A stretch of DNA of 31,602 bases from a virus (IMGVR_UViG_3300020121_000064:1-31602); one strand, 5' to 3'. Positions 24,119 through 31,524 are shown, numbered from the stretch's first letter. The notes: generated from the sequence alone by a model not told the origin. A program made the numbers and translations.

Positions 24119-24337
24119 TTATATATAAAATTCTCCACAAGTCTTGCATTTGCATTCGGGTTGCAGCTCATAAACTTTGCCATCACTTTCATGCTCGCAA
24201 TAGTTATCAATCATGGATTGGATTTTGTCTTTTAGTACTGGATAATCTTTATATTCTTTAGCATCACCCCAATGTCTGATTGCAATGTTCAGCTCCAAGA
24301 ACAATATTTTTAGTTCTTCTTTTGTAAAGTCATTCAT
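24119..24337 (-). CDS. Small phage protein with paired-cysteine C-terminus
   Basis: This 72-residue protein begins with an acidic amphipathic helix (NDFTKEELKILFLELNIAI), continues with LKDKIQSMIDNYCEHESDG, and ends in a cysteine cluster, CKCKTCGEFYI. The C-x1-C-x2-C arrangement plus the earlier Cys/His (NYCEH) could bind zinc. Small proteins with this FTKEEL...KIQSMIDNYC...C-x2-CG layout are common in phage early regions, and none has a known role to my knowledge. Its ATG overlaps the previous stop as ATGA, so it is translated with the zinc-ribbon gene upstream. Confidence 0.8.
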   Translation of the reverse strand: MNDFTKEELKILFLELNIAIRHWGDAKEYKDYPVLKDKIQSMIDNYCEHESDGKVYELQPECKCKTCGEFYI

Positions 24338-24588
24338 TTAATGCTTCCCATTAACATTCTTTTAATCTTAGCGTGCCATTTAGTCCATGACTCTGAGTTA
24401 ACACTATCAAAATACATATGCTCATATTCAAGCCCGCACATTTGACATTGGAATTTTTGACCTCTATCAAGCATCGTTTGGTTTTTACATGTAGGGCATC
24501 TATAGGGTTTAAATTGTTTACATGAGTCTTCAGCCTCTTTTATTTCGGAATCCGAAAAATTCCATACTTCTTCAATTTCATCGTCCAT
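24334..24588 (-). CDS. Zinc-ribbon hypothetical protein
   Basis: This is an 84-residue protein. The acidic N-terminus (DDEIEEVWNFSDSEIKEAED) is followed by a classic zinc ribbon, CPTC...CQMC (C-x2-C-x13-C-x2-C, about 31-51). The C-terminal SWTKWHAKIKRMLMGSIK is basic and amphipathic. A four-cysteine ribbon suits DNA or protein contact, perhaps as an accessory to the helicase encoded directly upstream, since only the ATG-to-stop junction separates them. This is context only; I do not recognise a specific family. Confidence 0.75.
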   Translation of the reverse strand: MDDEIEEVWNFSDSEIKEAEDSCKQFKPYRCPTCKNQTMLDRGQKFQCQMCGLEYEHMYFDSVNSESWTKWHAKIKRMLMGSIK

Positions 24589-26988
24589 CTAATCCTTCCA
24601 GTTAAAAGAATCCATCTTTTCAAATTCATTGCCTGAATGATCTTGCCATTTACTGATGTCCTCATCATGGCGTCCATTAGCAATCACCTGAAATGCCCTG
24701 AATTCCTTGTTATTTAACCTGTCCAAATCTATTTCATGAATCTTGCAAGACGCATGAACCAATTTATCGTATTCTTCATTCCAATCATTCACAGCTTTTA
24801 CATATCCATGTAAAGACACTCTATAGCATTTAAATGATTTCATTTCCCGACTATAAGCAATCGTGCTATTAAACACTTCCATCTTGACTATTTGGCACCA
24901 TTTGTCATAGGCATAACGCAGACTCACTCTTGGCAATATCGTATTCCAGTGAGTATCCCATGAAATTAAATCACCATTTTCACTAAAGCGTTTCATTTTG
25001 TCTTTATGGTCAACCCAAATCTTTGTCGGGAATCGAATGTGGCTTTGATTCTCTGCGACCTTCTCAATTGTATCCCCAAGGGTTGATCCATAGTTCTTAG
25101 CAAATCTAGCATAAGAACTTGGTGTGCGAATTCTGTATTGATCTTTGATAAGTCGCAGCTCATTGTTCTCACGTACCAAATACTCAAATATCACCTGATT
25201 GGTAAAACGGGCTATTTCAAAGAACGTGTGAATCACATCCAATTCCCGCTCATCTTCATCAACCATTGGATGGTCAAAATATTTCTCAACCACCTTAAGC
25301 CGATTCATGTCTTGCTCAATGCAATCAATCTGAACCGGTGAATGCAGCTCACCATTTTCAAGAATGCTCTTTAAATAAGCCAAATTCTGCAATCGCCCAT
25401 AAGCTTGATGCGGATGAACAAAATGCTGCTTAACTACCGTGTGATAAAAGAACCGCACAGCCTTTTCAGTGCTTAACAGGAAGTTTTCTTGTGCTTTGAT
25501 ATATTGGGTAGGGTTTGTTTTTGGGTTTAATAGGTAAGTGATATCGAAGCGTGGTGAACCATTTACAATAGATATTCCGTACTGCGTTTCCTTCACATCC
25601 AGCAAGATTCTATTCTTATTAGATGCAATCTCTTTTAAGTTTCGATTGGGATCGATAAGCTCTGTGTGACACGCTCTGCATTGACGCGACACAATATCAT
25701 TCTTAACACCACAGCCGGGGCAATCCTTCCATTCAAACCAGTGATCGCATCGTGAGTCATCTTTGGTGCCAATACATCGTCTGGCGGTCACTGTATTCAT
25801 CGCATTGCAACTGTAACACTCAATACAGTAATCGGGATTACCTTCACGATTTTGCAATAGCGCTTTGTTAATTACTGGATTGTCAATGTCACCATGCCTA
25901 TCAAGGTTGCCGGCATAATCCAAAATAAGACAATCGGTTTTACCATCTGCCAATCGAAGCCCGCGACCCAAGCACTGTATATACAAGACCAAGGACTCAG
26001 TAGGTCTAACAAACACAACAGTATCATAAGTTGGTACATCAACACCTGTACATAGAACATTTACATTCACCAAATATTTAATTATCCCAAGTCGTGCCTT
26101 GGTTATGTACTCATCACGCAAATGATCGGGCGTATTCCCGGTAATAATGGCAGTCTCTTCAGGCGGCAACCACTCAGCACACTCAGAGCAATGCTGAATG
26201 CTGCTTGCAAAAATAAATGCACCTTTCCTGTCTTTCACAATCTCTACCACTTCCGCCATAATTTTGGCGGTCAAGCGCGGCTTTTTATTGACACATGCCT
26301 CTAAGTCAACTGAGTTAAAGCGCCCCATGGAATTAACCTTTAATTCCTGAAAATCGTATTGAAGCGTCTTTTCACAATAACCCCAAATAGGATTGGTTAA
26401 ATACCCTTCTTTAATAAGCCAATCAGCAGTAATCGCGCAGACTTCCTCTTGAAAGAATAATTTCTCACCGACTATGGTGTGGCCTTTGCCACGGTAGGGC
26501 GTCCCCGTGAGCCCTACGAAACGAAGCTTGTGTCCTTCCTGTTGAGCATACAGCGCATAATGATTAAATATGCGCATGTAGGTCGTATCTTTTTCATTAA
26601 AGTTGATATTGTGGCATTCATCGACAACTATTAGATTGAATGGTATTTTTGAAAACTTGCCTTTCGCTTTTATGCTGCCCCTTACTGAAAGGGGTGAGGC
26701 AAATATCACAGGCTCTTCAGAATCCTTTTGACCCAAAGCCGCACAATAAATACCAGCATTACCACCTTGAAGTCTATACGTTTCGGCATTTTGGCGAATG
26801 AGCGTGCTATTCATTGTAAGGCAAAGCGCACGCCATCCCGCTTTCTCAATCACCATCAGTAATTCAGCTATGATAAGGGACTTACCAGCACCAACGCTTG
26901 CATTAACCAACAATGGCCCTTCAGTTTCTTTTAGGCGTGCTTTAAGCTTATCAAGCACCTCTTTTTGATACGGTCTTAATTTTTTCAT
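24589..26988 (-). CDS. SF2 DEAD/DEAH-type helicase with zinc-binding segment
   Basis: This is an ATP-dependent DNA or RNA unwinding or translocating enzyme, 799 residues. The RecA-like domain 1 has LRPYQ (4-8), Walker A ASVGAGKS (30-37), DECH motif II (123-126) and TGTP motif III (161-164). Domain 2 has GVDVPT (315-320) and motif VI QCLGRGLR (338-345). A zinc-binding region with cysteines at 388, 391, 394, 405, 414, 423, 426, 437 and 440 follows. The remaining ~350 residues are helical and unassigned. The layout resembles phage SF2 helicases used in replication or recombination. Neighbours (Sak4-like ATPase, SSB, nuclease) support that. The only ribosome-binding-like AAGGA is 13 nt upstream, at the end of a tiny ORF, suggesting coupling. 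Confidence 0.92.
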   Translation of the reverse strand: MKKLRPYQKEVLDKLKARLKETEGPLLVNASVGAGKSLIIAELLMVIEKAGWRALCLTMNSTLIRQNAETYRLQGGNAGIYCAALGQKDSEEPVIFASPLSVRGSIKAKGKFSKIPFNLIVVDECHNINFNEKDTTYMRIFNHYALYAQQEGHKLRFVGLTGTPYRGKGHTIVGEKLFFQEEVCAITADWLIKEGYLTNPIWGYCEKTLQYDFQELKVNSMGRFNSVDLEACVNKKPRLTAKIMAEVVEIVKDRKGAFIFASSIQHCSECAEWLPPEETAIITGNTPDHLRDEYITKARLGIIKYLVNVNVLCTGVDVPTYDTVVFVRPTESLVLYIQCLGRGLRLADGKTDCLILDYAGNLDRHGDIDNPVINKALLQNREGNPDYCIECYSCNAMNTVTARRCIGTKDDSRCDHWFEWKDCPGCGVKNDIVSRQCRACHTELIDPNRNLKEIASNKNRILLDVKETQYGISIVNGSPRFDITYLLNPKTNPTQYIKAQENFLLSTEKAVRFFYHTVVKQHFVHPHQAYGRLQNLAYLKSILENGELHSPVQIDCIEQDMNRLKVVEKYFDHPMVDEDERELDVIHTFFEIARFTNQVIFEYLVRENNELRLIKDQYRIRTPSSYARFAKNYGSTLGDTIEKVAENQSHIRFPTKIWVDHKDKMKRFSENGDLISWDTHWNTILPRVSLRYAYDKWCQIVKMEVFNSTIAYSREMKSFKCYRVSLHGYVKAVNDWNEEYDKLVHASCKIHEIDLDRLNNKEFRAFQVIANGRHDEDISKWQDHSGNEFEKMDSFNWKD

Positions 26989-27005
26989 AAAGCAAAATCA
27001 ATCCT

Positions 27006-27089
27006 TCATTGTTTTGATGCCCAAATCATCAGAGCATACGCAATCCCTGCGCACAAAATAGTTAAGGGTAGAGCTAAAAAGTCATACAT
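27006..27089 (-). CDS. 27-residue single-span membrane peptide upstream of the helicase
   Basis: The ATG at 27089 follows AAGGTG by 5-6 nt and the stop of the DUF551 gene by 9 nt, and the frame ends in TGA at 27006. The product MYDFLALPLTILCAGIAYAL followed by MIWASKQ is one hydrophobic span with a Lys at the C-terminus and an acidic Asp near the start, a typical tiny membrane protein. Ribosome binding site, operon spacing and the AAGGA just after its stop all favour real translation and coupling to the helicase. Function is unknown. Confidence 0.6.
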   Translation of the reverse strand: MYDFLALPLTILCAGIAYALMIWASKQ

Positions 27090-27098
27090 AATTTCACC

Positions 27099-27443
27099 TT
27101 ATTCAGTTATTGGATAATCAGGTAATGGCATCCAATGGGTAACCGCAACATCATCATTTAATATTTGGGTTGAATACCAAAGACAGCAATGTGTCCATTT
27201 TCCATTCTCGCGATGGCCTGTCATGATTTCTTTCCCACCCATAGGGTTTATCGCAAAATACAATACCTCTTTCCTGTCTTCAGGAAGCTTGTCATCAACA
27301 TCAATCCAGCAATCTTCTATACTCATCGGTAAAATCTCAGTAAAAGTAAAATTACAAAATTCAGGGCAAAGCTGATTAGCAAAACCCCACAACTCGTCCC
27401 ACTGCTGTTCTTTATTGCAGCTTGGACATCTTTTCATTTGCAT
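27099..27443 (-). CDS. DUF551 protein with N-terminal zinc-ribbon-like segment
   Basis: This is a 114-residue protein. Residues 1-30 contain CPSC...CPEFC (about 6-30), a likely zinc-binding unit. Residues ~45-110 match the DUF551 pattern: WIDVDDKLPEDRKEVLYFA at the start, then WTHCCLWYST, and the terminal VTHWMPLPDYP. DUF551 proteins are common in phages and have no established function. ATG 27443 has AGGGA 6 nt upstream and overlaps the previous gene by 32 nt. A second ATG two codons on is possible. The pairing of a zinc segment with DUF551 in one short chain is seen in other phage early proteins. Confidence 0.85.
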   Translation of the reverse strand: MQMKRCPSCNKEQQWDELWGFANQLCPEFCNFTFTEILPMSIEDCWIDVDDKLPEDRKEVLYFAINPMGGKEIMTGHRENGKWTHCCLWYSTQILNDDVAVTHWMPLPDYPITE

Positions 27444-27672
27444 TGGTCATCCCTAACAAAGTATCTTTATTTTTGTATCGTAGGATTTCCAAAAGGAGTC
27501 GTTTTAAATTCTTTTCAAGCGCATCAAGTCCATACTCAGTAAGAATTATTTTTTGACTATATAAGGCCACGCGTGCCAATCCATCATGGCATTGCTGATT
27601 GACAGTGATAACCGTTAAGTTGTCTTGATTTTCTTCTATCTTGAATATGGACTCTGTAAGTAGCTCTATCAT
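27412..27672 (-). CDS. Hypothetical protein, mixed alpha/beta
   Basis: This 86-residue protein has an N-terminal strand-rich half (ESIFKIEENQDNLTVITVNQ, then ALYSQKIILTEYGLDALEKN) and a C-terminal Leu/Lys helix (LKRLLLEILRYKNKD). There is no membrane span and only one Cys. I recognise no family. It is coupled to the preceding gene by an ATGA overlap and overlaps the DUF551 gene by 32 nt. Its place in the early operon suggests a host-takeover or replication accessory, with no direct evidence. Confidence 0.7.
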   Translation of the reverse strand: MIELLTESIFKIEENQDNLTVITVNQQCHDGLARVALYSQKIILTEYGLDALEKNLKRLLLEILRYKNKDTLLGMTNANEKMSKLQ

Positions 27673-27977
27673 TCAAAATTCACCTGTTTCATCCCTTCCA
27701 TATTGCGCTTCATCCCATCCAACACCTTTTGATAGGTATCTATAACAATATGCATTATCTCAGACGCACTCACCTGTTTATGACCAACCTGAAGGTAGTC
27801 ATCAATGGCTTTAATGGCAGCGTTGACCATATTAAATAAACTTAATTCCATGAAGTCATGAATGCCTCCACGTTTAGCCGTGTCAAACTTTGCAAGGAAG
27901 GTTAATAGAAACTGATGGGCATCAATAACTTTCTCATGAGCCGCAATTTCACGGCCCTCATAACGATTAATTTCCAT
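27669..27977 (-). CDS. Hypothetical helical protein
   Basis: This 102-residue, mostly helical protein starts MEINRYEGREIAAHEKVIDA and continues HQFLLTFLAKFDTAKRGG, then three amphipathic helices rich in Met/Ile/Asp. The N-terminal Glu/Asp/His-rich helix is unusual, but no catalytic signature is visible and I recognise no family. It overlaps the preceding alpha-CTD-like gene by 11 nt and the following gene by ATGA, so all three are probably made together. Confidence 0.72.
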   Translation of the reverse strand: MEINRYEGREIAAHEKVIDAHQFLLTFLAKFDTAKRGGIHDFMELSLFNMVNAAIKAIDDYLQVGHKQVSASEIMHIVIDTYQKVLDGMKRNMEGMKQVNFE

Positions 27978-28581
27978 AGCGCTCCTTAAGGGATTTAATC
28001 TCTCTTCTTATTGAGGGGTAACCGCTATTAAGAAAAGGAATTTCTATGCCTTTTTTACCGGCAACATAAATAATAGCTGCAACTGATTTTGCGCCCAAGT
28101 TTGGAATGATAGCCAAATCTCTTACAGTTAAGCCTTTGAGCTCGGAAATTCGCACAATTTTTTCTTCTTTAAGTGCTTTTACAGTGCGCACCTCAAGACC
28201 TCCTTGAAGGAACATTTCATGATTATCGAACAGTTCCGAAATAAGTAAATCTTCCTCAATGGGTTCTTTCTCAGGTTGTTTCGGTGGCGTATCAGTTAGA
28301 AAAAAGTTTTCAATGCGATAAATAAATTCATTGATTTGAATCGTAATGCCGATGAGCTCTTCTTGCCGATTGACAATATCTTCCATCAGACTTACAAGCG
28401 TTTTACGCTGCCCACGCACTTCATCGTAAGCCCTAGCTAAATCTGCCTTGTATTTGCGTAAAAGCTCCAATTCACATTTGATGGCCTCATCGTATTGGCG
28501 ATTTAAGTTTTCTTCATAGCGATGAAATATAAGCTCAATATGTTCTTTTTGTTCAGAGGTTAAGGGATCGTTAGTGGACAC
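27967..28581 (-). CDS. Coiled-coil protein with RNA polymerase alpha-CTD-like domain
   Basis: This 204-residue protein is probably a transcription factor. GTG 28581 is preferred: GGGGG lies 5 nt upstream, and the start overlaps the previous stop. Upstream in-frame ATGs at 28626 and 28599 lack such a site. Residues 8-95 are a long coiled coil, and 96-125 are an acidic Pro/Glu linker. Residues ~129-181 read VRTVKALKEEKIVRISELKG, then LTVRDLAIIPNLGAKS. Aligned without gaps to my memory of E. coli alpha-CTD residues 264-299, 16 of 36 positions are identical. Equivalents of the DNA-contacting Arg265, Gly296, Lys298 and Ser299 are kept; Asn268 is Lys. The domain could bind UP-element-like DNA or sigma. 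A generic helix-hairpin-helix role in DNA repair is the alternative. Confidence 0.8.
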   Translation of the reverse strand: MSTNDPLTSEQKEHIELIFHRYEENLNRQYDEAIKCELELLRKYKADLARAYDEVRGQRKTLVSLMEDIVNRQEELIGITIQINEFIYRIENFFLTDTPPKQPEKEPIEEDLLISELFDNHEMFLQGGLEVRTVKALKEEKIVRISELKGLTVRDLAIIPNLGAKSVAAIIYVAGKKGIEIPFLNSGYPSIRREIKSLKERYGN

Positions 28582-28927
28582 TTTTACCCCCTTTGTCATC
28601 CATTTGCTTTTTAATAATAGCAACAATGGCTTCCTTCACTTCATCGGGTAAATCTTTCATTTCCAGTGTCACAGCTTCTTTTTGTTCTTGAACAAAGAAG
28701 GGGTTCATATCCAGTTTTACTGAATCCCATCCTTTTTCGATGGCTTCACTGGTTTGGAAAAAAGGGTGATGCAAATCAAAGCCAAAGCGAAAGGCATGAC
28801 TTGCCATGTGCATTGCATGATTGGCACCCATCCATATGGCACCTAAACGGTGGAGTGCCATGTAGCGCTCAAATACATCCCCCTTTCTATCTTCAAGAAC
28901 CTCAACTTCTTCAGTCATGTCCTTCAT
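28571..28927 (-). CDS. Hypothetical His/Met-rich protein
   Basis: This 118-residue protein has an acidic start (KDMTEEVEVLEDRKGDVFER), a central block with six His and several Met (ALHRLGAIWMGANHAMHMAS, then HAFRFGFDLHHPFFQ), and a Lys/Glu helix at the end (LPDEVKEAIVAIIKKQMDD). The His/Met cluster could bind metal, or could simply be an amphipathic helix. No known family is recognised. The upstream AAGGT is about 10 nt from ATG 28927. Its stop overlaps the GTG start of the alpha-CTD-like gene, so the two are coupled and may form a pair. Confidence 0.7.
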   Translation of the reverse strand: MKDMTEEVEVLEDRKGDVFERYMALHRLGAIWMGANHAMHMASHAFRFGFDLHHPFFQTSEAIEKGWDSVKLDMNPFFVQEQKEAVTLEMKDLPDEVKEAIVAIIKKQMDDKGGKSVH

Positions 28928-28970
28928 TAAATCAAGTACCTTTTTGATGAGTCCCCTGATATTTTTCTAA

Positions 28971-29162
28971 TCAATCTTCTGTATTTCTTTCATTCATTTC
29001 ATCCTTTCTTTTATTTAAATAAACAATCATGCATCCCATGCCACAAAAATCTAATGGTGGGAATGACAAAATATTATCCACAAAATTCACTTCAAAATGA
29101 CCTATGTACGATCCTGTTAAATTCTTATCGCATTGATCGCAATGATGGGTCGTTTTTCTCAT
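28971..29162 (-). CDS. Small zinc-finger-like hypothetical protein
   Basis: An in-frame ATG at 29171 exists, but ATG 29162 is preferred. It forms an ATGA overlap with the nuclease stop and has AAGGT 9 nt upstream. The 63-residue product starts MRKTTHHCDQCDKNLTGSYI, with C-x2-C, and has a second pair, CGMGC, near residue 40. The two pairs make a plausible four-cysteine zinc site of the treble-clef kind. The tail is charged (NKRKDEMNERNTED). Function is unknown, and it follows the Cas4-like nuclease directly. Confidence 0.7.
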   Translation of the reverse strand: MRKTTHHCDQCDKNLTGSYIGHFEVNFVDNILSFPPLDFCGMGCMIVYLNKRKDEMNERNTED

Positions 29163-29818
29163 TTGTGGCATACCTTGTTAAATTTACACATCTTGCATTG
29201 ATACCAAAGCGGCGATCCATTAATGCGCGGTGGCGCCACATTCGCTTGTGTAATCATTAAAGCCTTGCATTCCAAATTAACGTAAAATGCGGGGTCAAAA
29301 GTCACTAATTCATCGGAAATCTCACTATTATCCTTATTTAGTACAAGTATATATGTACTATATATGCGACTCATCCCCATATAGGACTGAATTTGCGCAT
29401 AATATTGAGGATTCCAAACCTTAACCCCTTTCTTAACAAATATCTTAAAACTGGCATCTTTAGCGGTTTTAATCTCAATGATGGCCTTAAATACACCACC
29501 ACGACCAATCCAAACCGAATCAACATGCCCCTTAAATTGCGGCACCATCTCAGACGACAACGTGCGTTGTGGCAACACGCCAAGCGTAATACCTGCATCA
29601 TCAAGCCATTCCATAACAAGACGCTCAAGCCACTTACCAATAGCCCAAGTGCGCCGTGTTTTAGTGGGTACTTTCTCAGCCTTTGTACCCTTAAACTCAT
29701 ACCAAATCTGTCTTAAACAATCGGAGCCAATGCTACTGGCCCCGATGTAATCACGCGTATCATTTGAATCATGCGCCTGATACTTTTCAATGCGCTTGGT
29801 TAATATATCTCTGGCCAT
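29159..29818 (-). CDS. Cas4/RecB-like nuclease with Fe-S cysteines
   Basis: This is a probable single-strand-processing exonuclease of the PD-(D/E)XK family, 219 residues. Cys34 sits in SSIGSDCLRQIW, the active-site Asp100 in GHVDSVW, Glu115-x-Lys117 in IIEIKTA, and the QxxxY motif in QIQSY (142-146). The C-terminal CKMCKFNKVC supplies Cys208, Cys211 and Cys217. With Cys34 these make the four-cysteine set that holds a [4Fe-4S] cluster in Cas4 and phage RecB-type exonucleases. No cas genes or CRISPR repeats are nearby, so a recombination role beside the Sak4-like ATPase and SSB is more likely than adaptation. AGGA precedes ATG 29818. Confidence 0.9.
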   Translation of the reverse strand: MARDILTKRIEKYQAHDSNDTRDYIGASSIGSDCLRQIWYEFKGTKAEKVPTKTRRTWAIGKWLERLVMEWLDDAGITLGVLPQRTLSSEMVPQFKGHVDSVWIGRGGVFKAIIEIKTAKDASFKIFVKKGVKVWNPQYYAQIQSYMGMSRIYSTYILVLNKDNSEISDELVTFDPAFYVNLECKALMITQANVAPPRINGSPLWYQCKMCKFNKVCHK

Positions 29819-29835
29819 TTATAATCCTAATTGTA

Positions 29836-30435
29836 TTAAAATGGAACATCGTCCAAAAGGTCTTGGGTTGGTGCTGCTGCCTGATTGCGACTAAAAGCAC
29901 TGTCAATAGGTTCGCGTCCACCACTGGCATAAGTGGCTACAGCAACGTGAGTGGTGGCAGGAATCCCGTGACCTGTTTCGCATTTAAAGCCCTTGGAGTC
30001 ATGAATTTCAGCAACCCAATTGTATTGACGACCCTGATCGTTTGGCTCAGTTTCGCGAATCTTAATGCCCGCAGCCTTACCTACAAAAACCGCCAAATCT
30101 TGGTCAGTAGGTTCACCGGCATGCTTAGGCTTTGTGTTATATAGCTGATAAATTAATTTGAGCATGTTGAGCGCTCTATGGCGTGCCTTGGCTGGCTCTT
30201 TAGCCATTGGGTCGCCGTACACTTTAAGCTTTTGCTCAACCTTAGAGCCTTTAAAGTCCCCATCGGTTAAAAGCCAGCTTATGGATAAATACTTATTGCC
30301 ATTGAATTCGGCATTTTTGAAGGACTCAACGCGAGCTAGCGCCATTGTGCCGTCTGGTATTTGTGTAAAAGACTTTGCAAATGCATCTTCAGCATTGCCC
30401 GTAACTTCACCTATTTCAGATTCCCAAAAACTCAT
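29836..30435 (-). CDS. ssDNA-binding protein, DUF669-like
   Basis: This 199-residue protein is likely to coat single-stranded DNA in recombination and replication. The core has the DUF669-like pattern: an N-terminal DGTMALARVESFKNAEFNGN, LSISWLLTDGDFKGSKVEQK, a helical RHRALNMLKLIYQLY, then FVGKAAGIKIRETEPNDQGR. The disordered Gln/Ala-rich linker ends in an acidic tip DLLDDVPF, like the protein-interaction tails of bacterial SSB and T7 gp2.5. It sits 3 nt after the Sak4-like ATPase gene, the usual partner of this SSB type. Naming rests on pattern recognition, so another OB-fold SSB family is possible. Confidence 0.82.
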   Translation of the reverse strand: MSFWESEIGEVTGNAEDAFAKSFTQIPDGTMALARVESFKNAEFNGNKYLSISWLLTDGDFKGSKVEQKLKVYGDPMAKEPAKARHRALNMLKLIYQLYNTKPKHAGEPTDQDLAVFVGKAAGIKIRETEPNDQGRQYNWVAEIHDSKGFKCETGHGIPATTHVAVATYASGGREPIDSAFSRNQAAAPTQDLLDDVPF

Positions 30436-30438
30436 TAT

Positions 30439-31104
30439 TTATTCCTCATCATTAAAGTAATTTTCAACTGCACCTTTTACCGTCAACAAATCGTTGGGTA
30501 TAAGGAACTCTTCAAACATTCCCATCGGGGACTTGGCCAAGAACTCACCATCATATTGAGTTTGAAACAAGTACTCGCCATCCACTACACGTGAATGCAG
30601 CACTGTTGTAAACAAGCCCTCAATGGTTATTTTCTCATCCAACATCTTGCCAATGGTTTTGCATTTGGAACGCCCTGTGGAATCCACATCACTATGCGCC
30701 AAGATGAAATTGGTGAGGGTGGGGCGTGTGCCTAGACAAGCATTAATCGTGCTCCATCCATGATTGGCAAGCTCTGAAAATTTATCAAAGCCTTTCTCAG
30801 ACACCCGGCGCATGAACTCATAGGCTAGAATGTATTGCCAGTCGTCAATGACGAGCGTTGTGATGTCTGGTCGCTCTTTATTGACCATCTCAATACAACG
30901 CACGACATGCGCCCAATCATTGGTGGAATAGTAGTTGCCTAGCTTGTTATCCTTGGTGTACAAGTGATAATTTTTTTTGAATGCTCGAAAGGGTAGTGGT
31001 TTGTCCAAAACATTAATAATGAACGTGGATTGTGGATCTAGGTTTCGCAAAGCAGTGGATTTCCCACTGCCTGATTGACCTATTACTAGTACAGTATTAC
31101 TCAT
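30439..31104 (-). CDS. Sak4-like RecA-family ATPase (AAA_24 type)
   Basis: This is a recombination ATPase that in related phages works with SSB for single-strand annealing. It has 221 residues. Walker A is GQSGSGKST (9-17) at the very start, as in Sak4 and other short RecA-core proteins. Walker B is TTLVIDDWQY (83-91). The HGWSTINACL region and FILAHSDVDS (near 135-145) are typical later motifs, with the sensor-type His/Ser. It lacks a separate DNA-binding domain. It follows its upstream gene by a TAATG overlap and lies next to the SSB, which supports the Sak4 assignment over a generic AAA ATPase. Confidence 0.88.
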   Translation of the reverse strand: MSNTVLVIGQSGSGKSTALRNLDPQSTFIINVLDKPLPFRAFKKNYHLYTKDNKLGNYYSTNDWAHVVRCIEMVNKERPDITTLVIDDWQYILAYEFMRRVSEKGFDKFSELANHGWSTINACLGTRPTLTNFILAHSDVDSTGRSKCKTIGKMLDEKITIEGLFTTVLHSRVVDGEYLFQTQYDGEFLAKSPMGMFEEFLIPNDLLTVKGAVENYFNDEE

Positions 31105-31523
31105 TACACGCGCTCCTTGATCGTGATTCCTGCCTTCCCGGGCTTTTTATCAATTAACTCTGCTAACTCATCACGAACTTTTTTAGGCGCGTCTACCATG
31201 TATTGGTCGCACAGTCTCTTGTCAATCGAATAAGATATAGACTCTTTAATCGGATTGAAATTATCAGGGATCTTCACATCACCTGATTCATACAGCTTTT
31301 TATTTAACGAGTAAACAAAGGGTGTCTTAACCTCAATTTTCCATACGCCATACTCGTATGTTTTTTGTCCTTCATGATTGTGGTCAAGCGAGCCAATAAT
31401 TATATCGGTTAATTCTTCTTTTCTTAAAAGAAGCTTTGCGATTTGCTTATTAACTTTCTCAAGCTCTTTAACACTATCAACAAAACAGTGCTCTTGTTCA
31501 CTTGTATGATCGAATTCTTGCAT
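31104..31523 (-). CDS. Conserved phage protein upstream of the recombination genes
   Basis: This 139-residue protein has an N-terminal coiled coil (VDSVKELEKVNKQIAKLLLR), a beta region GQKTYEYGVWKIEVKTPFVY, then SLNKKLYESGDVKIPDNFNP and a terminal KPGKAGITIKE. The layout coiled coil, then Gly-Lys-Thr-Tyr strand, then Asn-Pro helix is shared by small phage early proteins found before Sak4/RecA-type genes (DUF7173-like, from memory). No catalytic residues are visible. AGAGGT precedes ATG 31523, and its stop shares a base with the Sak4-like start, so it is made with that ATPase and may be its accessory. Confidence 0.75.
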   Translation of the reverse strand: MQEFDHTSEQEHCFVDSVKELEKVNKQIAKLLLRKEELTDIIIGSLDHNHEGQKTYEYGVWKIEVKTPFVYSLNKKLYESGDVKIPDNFNPIKESISYSIDKRLCDQYMVDAPKKVRDELAELIDKKPGKAGITIKERV

Positions 31524-31524
31524 T

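Noticed and set aside
29074-29082. Second perfect DnaA-type box TTATCCACA within a small early gene
   Set aside because: It is single, inside coding sequence, with no nearby repeats or AT-rich block; a 9-mer of this kind can occur by chance in 31 kb.
29159-29818. Cas4-like nuclease as evidence of a CRISPR system
   Set aside because: No direct-repeat array and no other cas gene is present. Phage exonucleases of the same fold are common beside Sak4 and SSB genes.
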